From the IMG/VR virus record IMGVR_UViG_3300005617_000007, positions 1 through 64,000 of that record: a stretch of DNA of 64,000 nucleotides. One strand, given 5' to 3'. Shown here in pieces: positions 31,864-40,222 of the stretch. Every line of letters begins with the position of its first letter. Position 1 is the stretch's first letter. The notes beneath the pieces were generated by a model. The model saw only the letters and a program-made list of their open reading frames with translations. It ran no database searches and was not told the DNA's origin. Origin of the DNA: a virus. A program made the position numbers and the translations under genes.

Positions 31864-32153
31864 AGGGAAAGATTATTGAGCAATGTTTCCGGTTCGGGCT
31901 CCCTTTGCCCGACCGGATACAGAACGCGCCGGAGTTATTCTTGGGGCTTGAGCTGTATTACAGCGGCTTCATTGATTTGACTTCGACCCGTTCGGTGGGC
32001 TTCTCCCTCGGGCCGATCTCCCTGCTGATGATGATTGACTATTGTGAAGCGGTCGAGATTTATGGGGAACAGCGTGAGGACTTTCTTTGGCTGGTGACCC
32101 GGCTTGATGCTAAGTACCTTGAGTGGAGTGCCAACCGTGCCAAGCCTGTATGA
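31402..32153 (+). CDS. Tail assembly chaperone -1 frameshift fusion (gpGT-like)
   Basis: Join of 31402..31821 and 31821..32153, about 250 aa. The -1 frame after the slippery site is open and reads LWAVLAYGFEQGPVEGKI, then IEQCFRFGLPLPDRIQNAPE and LFLGLELYYSGFIDL, continuous up to TAA 32151-32153. It has no good independent start, only TTG 31905. This reproduces the conserved G/GT frameshift of siphovirus tail chaperones, in which a few percent of ribosomes slip (ratio not determinable here). Confidence 0.8.
31815..31821 (+). promoter_or_regulatory. Programmed -1 ribosomal frameshift site G GGA AAC
   Basis: Canonical X XXY YYZ heptamer in the correct phase (codons GGA 31816-31818 and AAC 31819-31821) near the 3' end of the chaperone gene. 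It differs from the lambda site GGGAAAG in the last base only. The downstream GGGCGGTCC region may form a stimulatory structure. Confidence 0.85.
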
Positions 32154-32580
32154 CTTTGGTCGCCGCATCAAAGTTCGAGCCGCGGGTGTAGCGAAGAACG
32201 CTGACACCCTGGTTAGAAAAGTTGCGCTTGTCGCCGACCAAGCCGTTGTATCAGGCACTCCGGTCGATACGGGACGCGCCCGAAGCAACTGGATTGCTAC
32301 CTTGGGCGCCGCCCCGGATACCGAAATTGAGCCCTATGTCCCCGGTGAGTTGGGCTCGACCGCCGCCGCCAATACCCAAGCCGCTATTGATCAAGCCGAA
32401 ACCGTCATTGCGGGTTATACTTCCGGCCAAGAAATCCATATTACAAATAATGTCCCGTACATCCAGGATTTGAATGATGGATCGTCCGCCCAAGCGCCAG
32501 CCGGCTTCGTCGAAGAAGCTGTGTTGGAGGCGGTCGATGCGGTGACACGCGCTCATATTATTTCTGACCAGTACGTTTGA
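32137..32580 (+). CDS. HK97 gp10-like tail completion/neck protein
   Basis: 147 aa from GTG 32137 with GGAG eight bases upstream, overlapping the end of the chaperone fusion. VALVADQAVVSGTPVDTGRARSNWIA...NVPYIQDLNDGSSAQAPAGFVEEAVLEA contains the TPVDTG.....W and QAP.GFVE patterns of the HK97-gp10-like/minor tail family. Its placement after the chaperones rather than in the neck cluster is slightly unusual. Confidence 0.7.
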   Translation: MPSLYDFGRRIKVRAAGVAKNADTLVRKVALVADQAVVSGTPVDTGRARSNWIATLGAAPDTEIEPYVPGELGSTAAANTQAAIDQAETVIAGYTSGQEIHITNNVPYIQDLNDGSSAQAPAGFVEEAVLEAVDAVTRAHIISDQYV

Positions 32581-32595
32581 GCCCGGAGATAGGTT

Positions 32596-35490
32596 GTGGC
32601 CACTGAACGCATTGACATTGTCATCCAGGAGCAGGGCAGCAAGGTTGTCAAGCGTAACCTGGAGGACATAGGCGACACCGCGAAGAAATCTGCGGACGGT
32701 CTCGACCTGCTCAAGAAGGCGCTGGCCGGCGTTCTCGCTTTCCTCGCAATTGACAAAGTCAAACAGTATGCTGATGCCTGGTCCGCCGCCGCGGGTCAAA
32801 TCGCTATCGCGACGAAATCGACGAACGAAGCCAAGACCGTTACTGAACAGCTGTTCGCCGCGGCGCAACGAACTCGGGTTGGTTTCAGCGACGTGGTTGA
32901 CCTATACTCCCGAGCCGCGCGAGCGGGTTCTGACTTGGGCGCATCCCAGGCCCAAATCATCAAGTTCACTGAGGGCGTCGGTAAGGCGCTCGCTGTTCAG
33001 CATACGTCCTCCACGCAGGCTTCCGGGGCTCTACTCCAATTGGGTCAGGCGCTCGGCGGTGCGAAGATTCAAGCCCAAGAATTCAACTCGTTGATCGACG
33101 GCGCGCCGGTGATCCTCCAAACGGTCGCCCGAGGTATGGACGCGACTGGGGGCAGTATTGGCAAGCTGACCCAGATGGTTAAATCGGGTCAGGTTAGCAA
33201 CAAACAATTCTTTGAAGCCTTCTTGAAAGGATCGGCGCAGCTGGATGAGGACTTTGCCAAGTCGGTAACGACGATTGGTCAAGGCTTCATCGTTATCGAC
33301 AACGCGATCACCAAATATATTGGTGAGCTGAATGAGTCGATTGGAGCCAGTAAAGCCTTCGGCGCCGCGGCGCGCTTCATTGCCGAGAACATCGACCAGA
33401 TTGCGACGATTGCGTTGTCAGTCGGCGCCGCGCTCGCCGTCGCCTTCGCCCCGGCGGTGATTTTCAAATTCATGCAGGCGCTTCAAGCCCTGTTCACGCT
33501 CATCTACTCGAACCCGTTCATTGCCCTCGCCGCGGCGATAGCCGCTGCCACCGTCTACCTGGCGCGCTTCGGCGACGAAATGGATGCTGGTATCGACGGG
33601 GTGACCAGCGTCAACGACGTGCTCCGGGCCTTCGGCGAAGCCGCCGTGGCCGCGTTCGGAGTCGCGCGCGCTGCCGCGGGCGAGTTCTTCACCTGGTTGG
33701 GCGGGATCGCTTCGACCGCTTTCCAAGCCGTTACCTCCTCGACCGATCAGGCAACGAAGGATTGGGCCAACAGCTATTCTCAATTTTATCAGGGGGTGGG
33801 CACCGGGTTCGCGGGCATATTGAAAGCCGTCGCGCGGACCTTCGACGCTATCGGCGGGCTCCTGATCGGATTCTACAACGCGGTGGTCGCGACCTTCTCG
33901 GCGATTCCGACCTTGCTGATTGCTCCGTTCAAGATGGCATACAACGCCGTGTTGACAACGATGGAGGACCTGAGCAACGTTGTCATCGGGAAAATCAACG
34001 AGGTTCGCAAAGCTGTTGGGAAGGACCCGATTGAGCTTGTTAAGTTCGACAAAGCTGAATTTGCGGACGCAGGCAAATCGTTCGGCGAGATTTTCAACGA
34101 GGGCTTCCAATCCCAAGGCGGAGCCCTTGAGAAGTTTGTCGATGACCAATTGAAGCGCGCCGAACAGATCGGGAAGGATCGGCTGGCCGCGGTAAAAACT
34201 GAAGCCCCGGCGGACCTGACCAAACCGATTGGGAAGCCTACCCAATTCACCGATCCGCAGGCGGAGAAGGCGCTGGAGAAACTTCAGAATCAGCTCCGCT
34301 CGCTCCTGAACACCATTTACCCGGTAGATGGTGCGATGCTCGAAATGAAAAAGGCCCAGGACATCTTGACCCAATCGGTCGAGAAGGGTCTGATCAGCCG
34401 GGAGAAAGAAGCGCAGTATTTGGAACTTGTCAAGCTCCATTATCAAGACGTGATCGACCCTATCGGGAAGCTCAACCGCGAAATGGACCAGCAGACAAAG
34501 CTGTTGGGCATGTCGGCGGACGCCCGCGAAGTCGAAAGCCAGATGATGTCGATTCAACAGGACCTCCAGAATCAAGGCATCATCCTCTCGGCGGCGGAAT
34601 CGGCGGCGATCCGCGAACGCCTCGTGGCTATGCAGGACTTGAACAAGGTAGTACAAGCCCAAGACGCTTTGCTGTCGAATTCGGTCAAGCAGCGCGAAGG
34701 CTTTACCACCCAGCTTCAGGCTATCCAGGCCCTGCTCGCTGATCCGTCCTCGGGCTTCACGAAAGGTGATGCCACGGACGCGCTCGCATCGCAGAACCAA
34801 GACTTGTTCGCCGGTACGCAAGAGCAGTTGGACGCGCAAATGGCGCGCTTCCAAACGATGTACGATCAAATTGACCAAATGCGTCAGGCCGATCTGATCA
34901 GCGAGCAAACTGCCCAACAGATGCGGGCGAAGGTCCAGGCGGAGACCAGCGCGGTTCAATTGAACAATGCGCAACAGTTCTTTGGCAACCTCGCCGTCCT
35001 CTCGAAGTCCGGCAATAGCAAGATCGCTGCTATTGGACGGGCCGCAGCCGTTACACAGGCGACCATTGACGGTGTCTTGGCGGTGCAAAAGGCTTTGGCG
35101 TCGGCTCCGCCTCCGGTAAACTATGCGCTGGCCGCAGCCGTCGGCGTTAGCGCCGCGGCGAACGTTGCTCAAATCGCCGGTCTCGGATTCAAGACCGGCG
35201 GTGATTTCGTTGTCGGCGGCGCGGGTGGTCAGGATTCGCAAATGGTCGCCTTCCGCGCGACGCCCGGCGAGAAAGTCAGCATTGCGACGCCTCGCCAGGT
35301 TCGCAAAGGCGATCCGAACACGAAAGATGCGCAAGCCCAACAACAGAACGGTCAGAACGGCTTGCGGATTATCAACCTGGTTGATCCCGCGTTGCTGGAG
35401 GACTTCATGAACACTCCGGCGGGCGAACAGGTGCTGATCAATACGATGCGCCGGAACCCGGCGGCGATTCAAGACATTGTGAGGAATTAA
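32596..35490 (+). CDS. Tape measure protein
   Basis: 964 aa from GTG 32596. The N-terminal tape-measure domain includes TEQLFAAAQRTRVGFSDVVDLYSRAARA...SGALLQLGQALGGAKIQAQEFNSLIDGAPVILQTVARGMD. Hydrophobic segments at ~270-325 follow (IATIALSVGAALAVAFAPAVIFKF; ALAAAIAAATVYLARF). Then come long helical coiled regions and a glycine/alanine membrane-like segment near 835-865. It sets tail length (at roughly 0.15 nm per residue this suggests about 140 nm, an inference) and helps DNA cross the inner membrane. Position and size are diagnostic. Confidence 0.95.
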   Translation: MATERIDIVIQEQGSKVVKRNLEDIGDTAKKSADGLDLLKKALAGVLAFLAIDKVKQYADAWSAAAGQIAIATKSTNEAKTVTEQLFAAAQRTRVGFSDVVDLYSRAARAGSDLGASQAQIIKFTEGVGKALAVQHTSSTQASGALLQLGQALGGAKIQAQEFNSLIDGAPVILQTVARGMDATGGSIGKLTQMVKSGQVSNKQFFEAFLKGSAQLDEDFAKSVTTIGQGFIVIDNAITKYIGELNESIGASKAFGAAARFIAENIDQIATIALSVGAALAVAFAPAVIFKFMQALQALFTLIYSNPFIALAAAIAAATVYLARFGDEMDAGIDGVTSVNDVLRAFGEAAVAAFGVARAAAGEFFTWLGGIASTAFQAVTSSTDQATKDWANSYSQFYQGVGTGFAGILKAVARTFDAIGGLLIGFYNAVVATFSAIPTLLIAPFKMAYNAVLTTMEDLSNVVIGKINEVRKAVGKDPIELVKFDKAEFADAGKSFGEIFNEGFQSQGGALEKFVDDQLKRAEQIGKDRLAAVKTEAPADLTKPIGKPTQFTDPQAEKALEKLQNQLRSLLNTIYPVDGAMLEMKKAQDILTQSVEKGLISREKEAQYLELVKLHYQDVIDPIGKLNREMDQQTKLLGMSADAREVESQMMSIQQDLQNQGIILSAAESAAIRERLVAMQDLNKVVQAQDALLSNSVKQREGFTTQLQAIQALLADPSSGFTKGDATDALASQNQDLFAGTQEQLDAQMARFQTMYDQIDQMRQADLISEQTAQQMRAKVQAETSAVQLNNAQQFFGNLAVLSKSGNSKIAAIGRAAAVTQATIDGVLAVQKALASAPPPVNYALAAAVGVSAAANVAQIAGLGFKTGGDFVVGGAGGQDSQMVAFRATPGEKVSIATPRQVRKGDPNTKDAQAQQQNGQNGLRIINLVDPALLEDFMNTPAGEQVLINTMRRNPAAIQDIVRN

Positions 35491-35491
35491 G

Positions 35492-36382
35492 ATGGCCAGC
35501 CACGTATTCACCGGGACCGCGACTGATTGGGCCGATCTGCTTGACAAGTTGATCACGCACCTCTCCTCCGGGACGATGGGAGCGGAGGCTTGGACGCAGC
35601 TCGCGCTCGATACGTCGATCACCGATGAGCGTATTGCATACCTCCAAGGCCCGGGGCTCGCCGGAACCGACCAGATTCACGTGAACATTCGACAGTTCAA
35701 GAACGTGTCTAGCGATTACTACAATTGGCAGGTCCGCGGTGCCGTCGCGTACAATGCCCTACAGCCGTTTGATCAACAGCCTGGAGTCTCGCCTGCCGCA
35801 AACCTTCCGCTGTGGCAGTCGGCGATCCCGTATTGGGTAATTGCTAACGGGCGGCGGTTCATTCTGATTGCGAAGGTCTCGACCACCTACCAGACCTTGT
35901 ACGGCGGTTTCATTTATCCGTATGCAACCTCAGATGAAATGCCCTACCCATTATTCATCGGCGCTTCAGCCTCGACGATTGTGCGCTGGTCTGAGGGCAC
36001 TTACCGGGTGGGATCGTTCTGGGACCCGACGCAGACATCAGCTTACCTGCGCCACTTCGACGGCGCGTGGCTTGAAATCGCAAACTTCCAAGCACGCACT
36101 GACACGATCCGGTCGGAGTTGACCCCGAACACCTGCTGGCCTTGGGAGCAAGATTGGTTCCTGGGTCGCAATCAGGACGGAGGCTATGGCCTGTTGGCCG
36201 CGGTTCTCCACGCCAGTTATAGTGGCGCCAACGTTTACGGCGAGCTTGAAGGTGTATTCTTTGTTTCCGGGTTCTCGAACGCGAGCGAGAACATCATGGA
36301 TATTGGAGCGGATGACTACTTGGTTGTCCAGAGTGCTTACCGTACAGGCCGGCGCGATTATGCCGCCATAAAACTTGGGTGA
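35492..36382 (+). CDS. Tail/virion structural protein
   Basis: 296 aa, beta-rich and aromatic (SSDYYNWQVRGAVAYNALQPFDQQPG, LPLWQSAIPYWVIANGRRFILIAKVSTTYQTLYGGFIYPYAT). Such proteins follow the tape measure gene in YuA-like phages and are virion components at or near the tail tip. No enzymatic motif. Related in style to the next gene (36386), which shares FVP/YPSLYLY-type segments. Confidence 0.65.
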   Translation: MASHVFTGTATDWADLLDKLITHLSSGTMGAEAWTQLALDTSITDERIAYLQGPGLAGTDQIHVNIRQFKNVSSDYYNWQVRGAVAYNALQPFDQQPGVSPAANLPLWQSAIPYWVIANGRRFILIAKVSTTYQTLYGGFIYPYATSDEMPYPLFIGASASTIVRWSEGTYRVGSFWDPTQTSAYLRHFDGAWLEIANFQARTDTIRSELTPNTCWPWEQDWFLGRNQDGGYGLLAAVLHASYSGANVYGELEGVFFVSGFSNASENIMDIGADDYLVVQSAYRTGRRDYAAIKLG

Positions 36383-36385
36383 ATT

Positions 36386-37315
36386 ATGAGCTTTTCGCTG
36401 ACTACAGCCTCCAGCATCGTTGACGTTATCTCTCAGCTGCATGCCTATGCGGTCGCTCACGCCGGTTTCTCCGACGCCGGGGACGTTACTGTGTCGGGCT
36501 CCCGGACCATGAAACGACTCCAGAAAGGGAGCGTGTACTGGCATTTCGTTCCGCGCTCGACCGGCAACGGGATCGTCGCCTTCATGGCGCTCGCGGCAAA
36601 AACAACCGACGTTGTCAGCACTACGGGCAATGGCCAGCCCTATGACACCCGGATGAGCGCCTATGCTTTCCCGGGGCCGTATCCGAGCCTATACCTGTAC
36701 AGCGAAGGCACCTGCGTCTACGCCGCGGTGGAATTGACCAACGGTATCTTCAACCATATCGCCTTCGGCAACATCGCCAAGGTCGATACCTTCACCGGCG
36801 GCGAGTTCCTGACCGCGGGTTGCTATGAATCAACCTTCGTTCAATCCGGCCAAACCTATTTCTATGATGTGACCTCGGGGAATCAAAAAGCAGTATTCAA
36901 CGGCCAACTGAATAATGGAGCTGGCAACGGCGCCGGCTTCGTTCGCGCGGCGCCGGCCTCCGGTGCTTTGGGCGATTACCGCGACTTTGCGGGCCTCGGG
37001 TTCCTCCTGAATAACCAGCGCGCCGGTATGTCTGGGCCCAATAGCATGGTTGATCGGCTGTATCGCGATTCTCCCAATGCCGCGACGCTCCGCACTCCGC
37101 TGTTTCCTATGTATGTCACGATTCTTGACCCTGCACCTGGTCTATATCGGATCGCGGGCGAACTTCCCGGCGTCCGCGGTTGCCCGAACAAGTACATTGA
37201 CCCGGCGGAGGTTATACTGACGGACTGGCAATGCTTCCCGTTGACGCAGAAGAACGCCACCGGGATCGTTTGTGCTCCTTGCGGTAACTATGGCGTGGCC
37301 TACAAAAGAGCGTAA
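36386..37315 (+). CDS. Tail/virion structural protein
   Basis: 309 aa. Contains KRLQKGSVYWHFVPRSTGNGIVAFMALA and GPYPSLYLYSEGTCVYAAVELTNGIFNHIAFGNIAKV, patterns shared by virion proteins of Gram-negative siphoviruses in this position. Beta-rich with several cysteines near the C-terminus (VRGCPNKY, WQCFPL, VCAPCGNYG). Likely a distal tail component (by context). Confidence 0.65.
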   Translation: MSFSLTTASSIVDVISQLHAYAVAHAGFSDAGDVTVSGSRTMKRLQKGSVYWHFVPRSTGNGIVAFMALAAKTTDVVSTTGNGQPYDTRMSAYAFPGPYPSLYLYSEGTCVYAAVELTNGIFNHIAFGNIAKVDTFTGGEFLTAGCYESTFVQSGQTYFYDVTSGNQKAVFNGQLNNGAGNGAGFVRAAPASGALGDYRDFAGLGFLLNNQRAGMSGPNSMVDRLYRDSPNAATLRTPLFPMYVTILDPAPGLYRIAGELPGVRGCPNKYIDPAEVILTDWQCFPLTQKNATGIVCAPCGNYGVAYKRA

Positions 37316-37317
37316 CA

Positions 37318-38976
37318 ATGGCGAACCTTCCGGGGAATCTGTACAGCCTGATCGAATGGGGAAAGACGGCGGTTGCACCGCCGTGGCTTGACCTGCCAAT
37401 TGAATTCAAGACCGCGACCGAAGGCTGGCTCATGTCCGGCCTTTTGGATTCTACCAAGACCGATACCCAGCCTGTTGCCGCCGAAGCCACCGACCATAAG
37501 CCCGGGACCGAAATGCGGAGCTTTGTGGACGATTTCTACAACCGGATTCTGATTGAGCCCGGCTACATTGACATTGGCAACTTGGTCAGTGACCAGTCTC
37601 GACCAATTTCTGTATTCAACGGCTACTTGACCAACAAGACGCTCGAACAAGTTCTGGTCTCCGGCGGCGACGGCCTTTCAATCACTCTGCCCGCGCTCCC
37701 GGCGGTATGGTTCCCACTTCAAACAATCATCATTCCGCTTGCGATCCTCGCCGAGGGTCCGGCGAGCATTCACGCCTTCCTCAACTTCGATTGGACCGGA
37801 ACGGTTGATGATGCGGTTGTCGAAATAGTCGGCGCGCGGATCGTGAGCTTGCCCTACCAGGCGGAGGCGCCGCTGAAAGAAACCCTGGAATGGTCTACTG
37901 ACGTCATGGTTTCCAACGACGGTTCCGAGCAGCGGGTGCGTCTCCGTCAAGCGGCGCGCCAGAGCTTCAATATGAGCTACCCGGTGCCCCCGGGCGAAAT
38001 GGCCCGAGCCCAGAACATCGCATATGGCTGGATCGGTCGCAAGTGGGCGATCCCGGTTTGGTCTCAAGCCCAAATAGTCCCGAACCTCATTTCAGGTGAC
38101 ATCGTTATTCCCTGCGACACGGATCACTTCGACTTCCGCGCCGGGGGATTGCTCTTGATTTGGGCTTCTGCGACTCAGAACGAAGTCATTGAAATCGACT
38201 CGATTGACGCCGCCTCGATAACGCTGACGCGTGTGTTGGGCAATAGTTATGATGCCGCGGCGATCTGTCCGGTGTACAACGGTCGCGTGACTGGGAACAT
38301 TAAGCGGACCACGACGGGCTTCCAAGGCTATCTGCAGGTGAACTATAACGTCACTGACAACATCGACCTGGCGAGCGCGGCGCCGGCTCAATACCTGGGC
38401 TATGACTTGTATTGGACCGAACAGTTGCTTGGCGATTCCGGGGAAATCACCGACGATATTTTGACCCGGGTGGATGTAGTCGATTATGAGACTGGCAAGG
38501 TGGAGTTCTATGCGCCTTGGATCAACAACCGGATCGGTCGCCCATTTACGTTCATCAACTACGGTCCCGAGGAGTCCTGGACGTTCCGTGAGTTCATTTA
38601 TCGGCGCGCCGGTAAGCTCCGCCCATTCTGGCTTCCGACGTTCGAGAACGATCTGCGACTGGACATGACTGGCTTGGTCAGCTCGGGTTTGCGTGTTATG
38701 GCGGACAACTACCGGGGGCTGGGCGACGCTCGCAACCATATCGGAATCCTTTTGGCGGATGGTTCCTGGCACGCGCGCGCAATCACCGGGACTTCCCTGG
38801 ACGATGCTGAACACATTATTATCGGGATTGATAGCCCAATCAGCGTAGACGCCAGCGAAATCCAAATGATTTCCTTCCTCGGGCTGAAGCGGTTTGATAC
38901 CGACCGGCTCGAAATCGACTGGCCCGGGAACGGTATCAGCATGGCCACAATCCGCATGGTGGAGATTAAACCGTGA
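37318..38976 (+). CDS. Distal tail/tip structural protein
   Basis: 552 aa. Beta-rich, with an N-terminal ~200-residue region and a C-terminal half containing YETGKVEFYAPWINNRIGRPFTFINYGPEESWTFREFIYRRAGKLRPFWLPTFENDLRL. That W/F-rich pattern is common to tip proteins preceding the BR0599-domain gene in YuA-, JL001- and GTA-like tails. Its role is probably equivalent to the distal tail/hub component. ATGA overlap with the next gene. Confidence 0.65.
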   Translation: MANLPGNLYSLIEWGKTAVAPPWLDLPIEFKTATEGWLMSGLLDSTKTDTQPVAAEATDHKPGTEMRSFVDDFYNRILIEPGYIDIGNLVSDQSRPISVFNGYLTNKTLEQVLVSGGDGLSITLPALPAVWFPLQTIIIPLAILAEGPASIHAFLNFDWTGTVDDAVVEIVGARIVSLPYQAEAPLKETLEWSTDVMVSNDGSEQRVRLRQAARQSFNMSYPVPPGEMARAQNIAYGWIGRKWAIPVWSQAQIVPNLISGDIVIPCDTDHFDFRAGGLLLIWASATQNEVIEIDSIDAASITLTRVLGNSYDAAAICPVYNGRVTGNIKRTTTGFQGYLQVNYNVTDNIDLASAAPAQYLGYDLYWTEQLLGDSGEITDDILTRVDVVDYETGKVEFYAPWINNRIGRPFTFINYGPEESWTFREFIYRRAGKLRPFWLPTFENDLRLDMTGLVSSGLRVMADNYRGLGDARNHIGILLADGSWHARAITGTSLDDAEHIIIGIDSPISVDASEIQMISFLGLKRFDTDRLEIDWPGNGISMATIRMVEIKP

Positions 38977-39785
38977 CCATTGATACAATTGAGCGAAGCG
39001 AGTATGACGGCAACCCCGTTGAAATCTACACGCTGGTGCGTCAGACCAATGTATGGCGGTATACCTCCGCCGACGCGGATCAAACCGTTGACGGTTTCTT
39101 GTATGTTGCCTATCCGATAAGCCGCGACAAAATCGGTCAATCTCAGGAAGTGGCCCGAGGCCCAATCAACCTCAAGATGTCCAAGTCACTCCCATTCCTC
39201 CTCCCGTATCGGTCGAGCCCGCCGTCAAGCGTAACCACGCTGTCCATTCGTCGATTCCACCAGGGGCTCGCCGAGTATGTAACGGTATGGTTGGGCCGCG
39301 TAACCAACGTGAAATTCGGGGAGCGCGACGCCGAAGTGCGGTGCGAACCTGTGTTCACTTCGCTGAAGCGTCCGGCGCTTCGCCGTCGATACCAAACCAC
39401 TTGCCCACATGTCCTTTACGGGGCGCAGTGTAGCGTCGAGCGCGCGTCATTCGCTGTTGCTGCTACTCTGATTGGGACAACCGGCACGGTGCTCACCTCG
39501 CCCACTTTCGCGTTGACCGAAGATGGCTGGTTTGCCGGCGGGTACGTCGATTGGACCACGGATGACGGCGACGTTGAGCGGCGCTTTATCGTCGATCACG
39601 TCGGCGAGGATATAACCATCAACCTCCCGTTCCAAGGCTTGGTTGGAACCGATGATGTTGTGGCGTATCCGGGGTGTGACCATATGCTTCAGACCTGCCA
39701 TGATAAATTTGACAATGAGGATAATTACGGCGGTCAGCCGTTCTATCCTGACAAGAATCCGATGAACGGCACGCCGATCTTCTGA
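38973..39785 (+). CDS. Tail tip protein with BR0599/DUF2163 domain
   Basis: 270 aa. The C-terminal CPHVLYGAQCSVERA...YPGCDHMLQTCHDKFDNEDNYGGQPFYPDKNPMNGTPIF is the signature of the phage BR0599 family (the C-terminal part of GTA gp13-like proteins). Four cysteines and a CDH...C pattern may bind metal; iron-sulfur binding has been reported for some tail hub proteins. It forms part of the tail tip hub. Confidence 0.85.
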   Translation: MTIDTIERSEYDGNPVEIYTLVRQTNVWRYTSADADQTVDGFLYVAYPISRDKIGQSQEVARGPINLKMSKSLPFLLPYRSSPPSSVTTLSIRRFHQGLAEYVTVWLGRVTNVKFGERDAEVRCEPVFTSLKRPALRRRYQTTCPHVLYGAQCSVERASFAVAATLIGTTGTVLTSPTFALTEDGWFAGGYVDWTTDDGDVERRFIVDHVGEDITINLPFQGLVGTDDVVAYPGCDHMLQTCHDKFDNEDNYGGQPFYPDKNPMNGTPIF

Positions 39786-39794
39786 GGAGGCATC

Positions 39795-40019
39795 ATGTGG
39801 TATATCGTTGTTTTCATTATTGCCTTCGCTATCGCGATGGCGATGGCGCCATCAGCGCCGGTTCCCAAGCCGCCGATCCTCTCTGATCTTCAGATTCCGA
39901 CCGCCGAGCCCGGGCGCCCGATTCCCGTAGTGTTCGGGACCGTGATTGTGAAAAGCTCGAACGTGGTCTGGTACGGCAATTTGGGGTACTCCAAAGTCAA
40001 AACGAAGTCGGGCAAATAA
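39795..40019 (+). CDS. Small membrane-like tail-tip accessory protein
   Basis: 74 aa. An N-terminal hydrophobic helix (WYIVVFIIAFAIAMAMAP) is followed by VPKPPILSDLQIPTAEPGRPIPVVFGTVIVKSSNVVWYGNLGY. This string resembles the start of many phage tail tip attachment proteins, as if the N-terminal part of that protein were encoded separately. The stop overlaps the next ATG (TAATG). Confidence 0.65.
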   Translation: MWYIVVFIIAFAIAMAMAPSAPVPKPPILSDLQIPTAEPGRPIPVVFGTVIVKSSNVVWYGNLGYSKVKTKSGK

Positions 40020-40222
40020 TGCGGGTCTATATTCGACATGCGCGCGCGATCCTTGCGGCCAACAACAGAGGTTATTGCGTCCGGGGTATGAGATTGTTTG
40101 CGGACAGGTATAATCTGGACTTTGACGACTTCCTGAAAAACGGAGTCGAAGCTGAAGTGCTCCTTGCGACCGGAGACCATCAGGCGCAAATGGTAGTTGA
40201 AGAGGCCATGAAAGATGGGTAG
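40019..40222 (+). CDS. Small tail-tip locus protein
   Basis: 67 aa. VYIRHARAILAANNRGYCVRGMRLFADRYNLDFDDFLKNGVEAEVLLATGDHQAQMVVEEA. The pattern C.RG...FF..H.LD...F...G......ATGD is a small family typically encoded immediately before the large tail tip protein in Gram-negative siphoviruses. Function unknown, probably assembly of the tip. Overlaps the next gene by 8 nt. Confidence 0.65.
   Translation: MRVYIRHARAILAANNRGYCVRGMRLFADRYNLDFDDFLKNGVEAEVLLATGDHQAQMVVEEAMKDG

Noticed and set aside
31905-32153. Separate 82-aa gene starting at TTG 31905
   Set aside because: The frame is continuous with the preceding chaperone through a canonical slippery site and has no ribosome-binding site; it is the frameshifted C-terminal part.
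33418-35622. Reverse-strand open frame of 734 codons antisense to the tape measure gene
   Set aside because: It is a shadow of the GC-biased codons of the tape measure gene; its translation is low-complexity, rich in Arg, Leu and His, without any domain, and no other minus-strand gene exists here.
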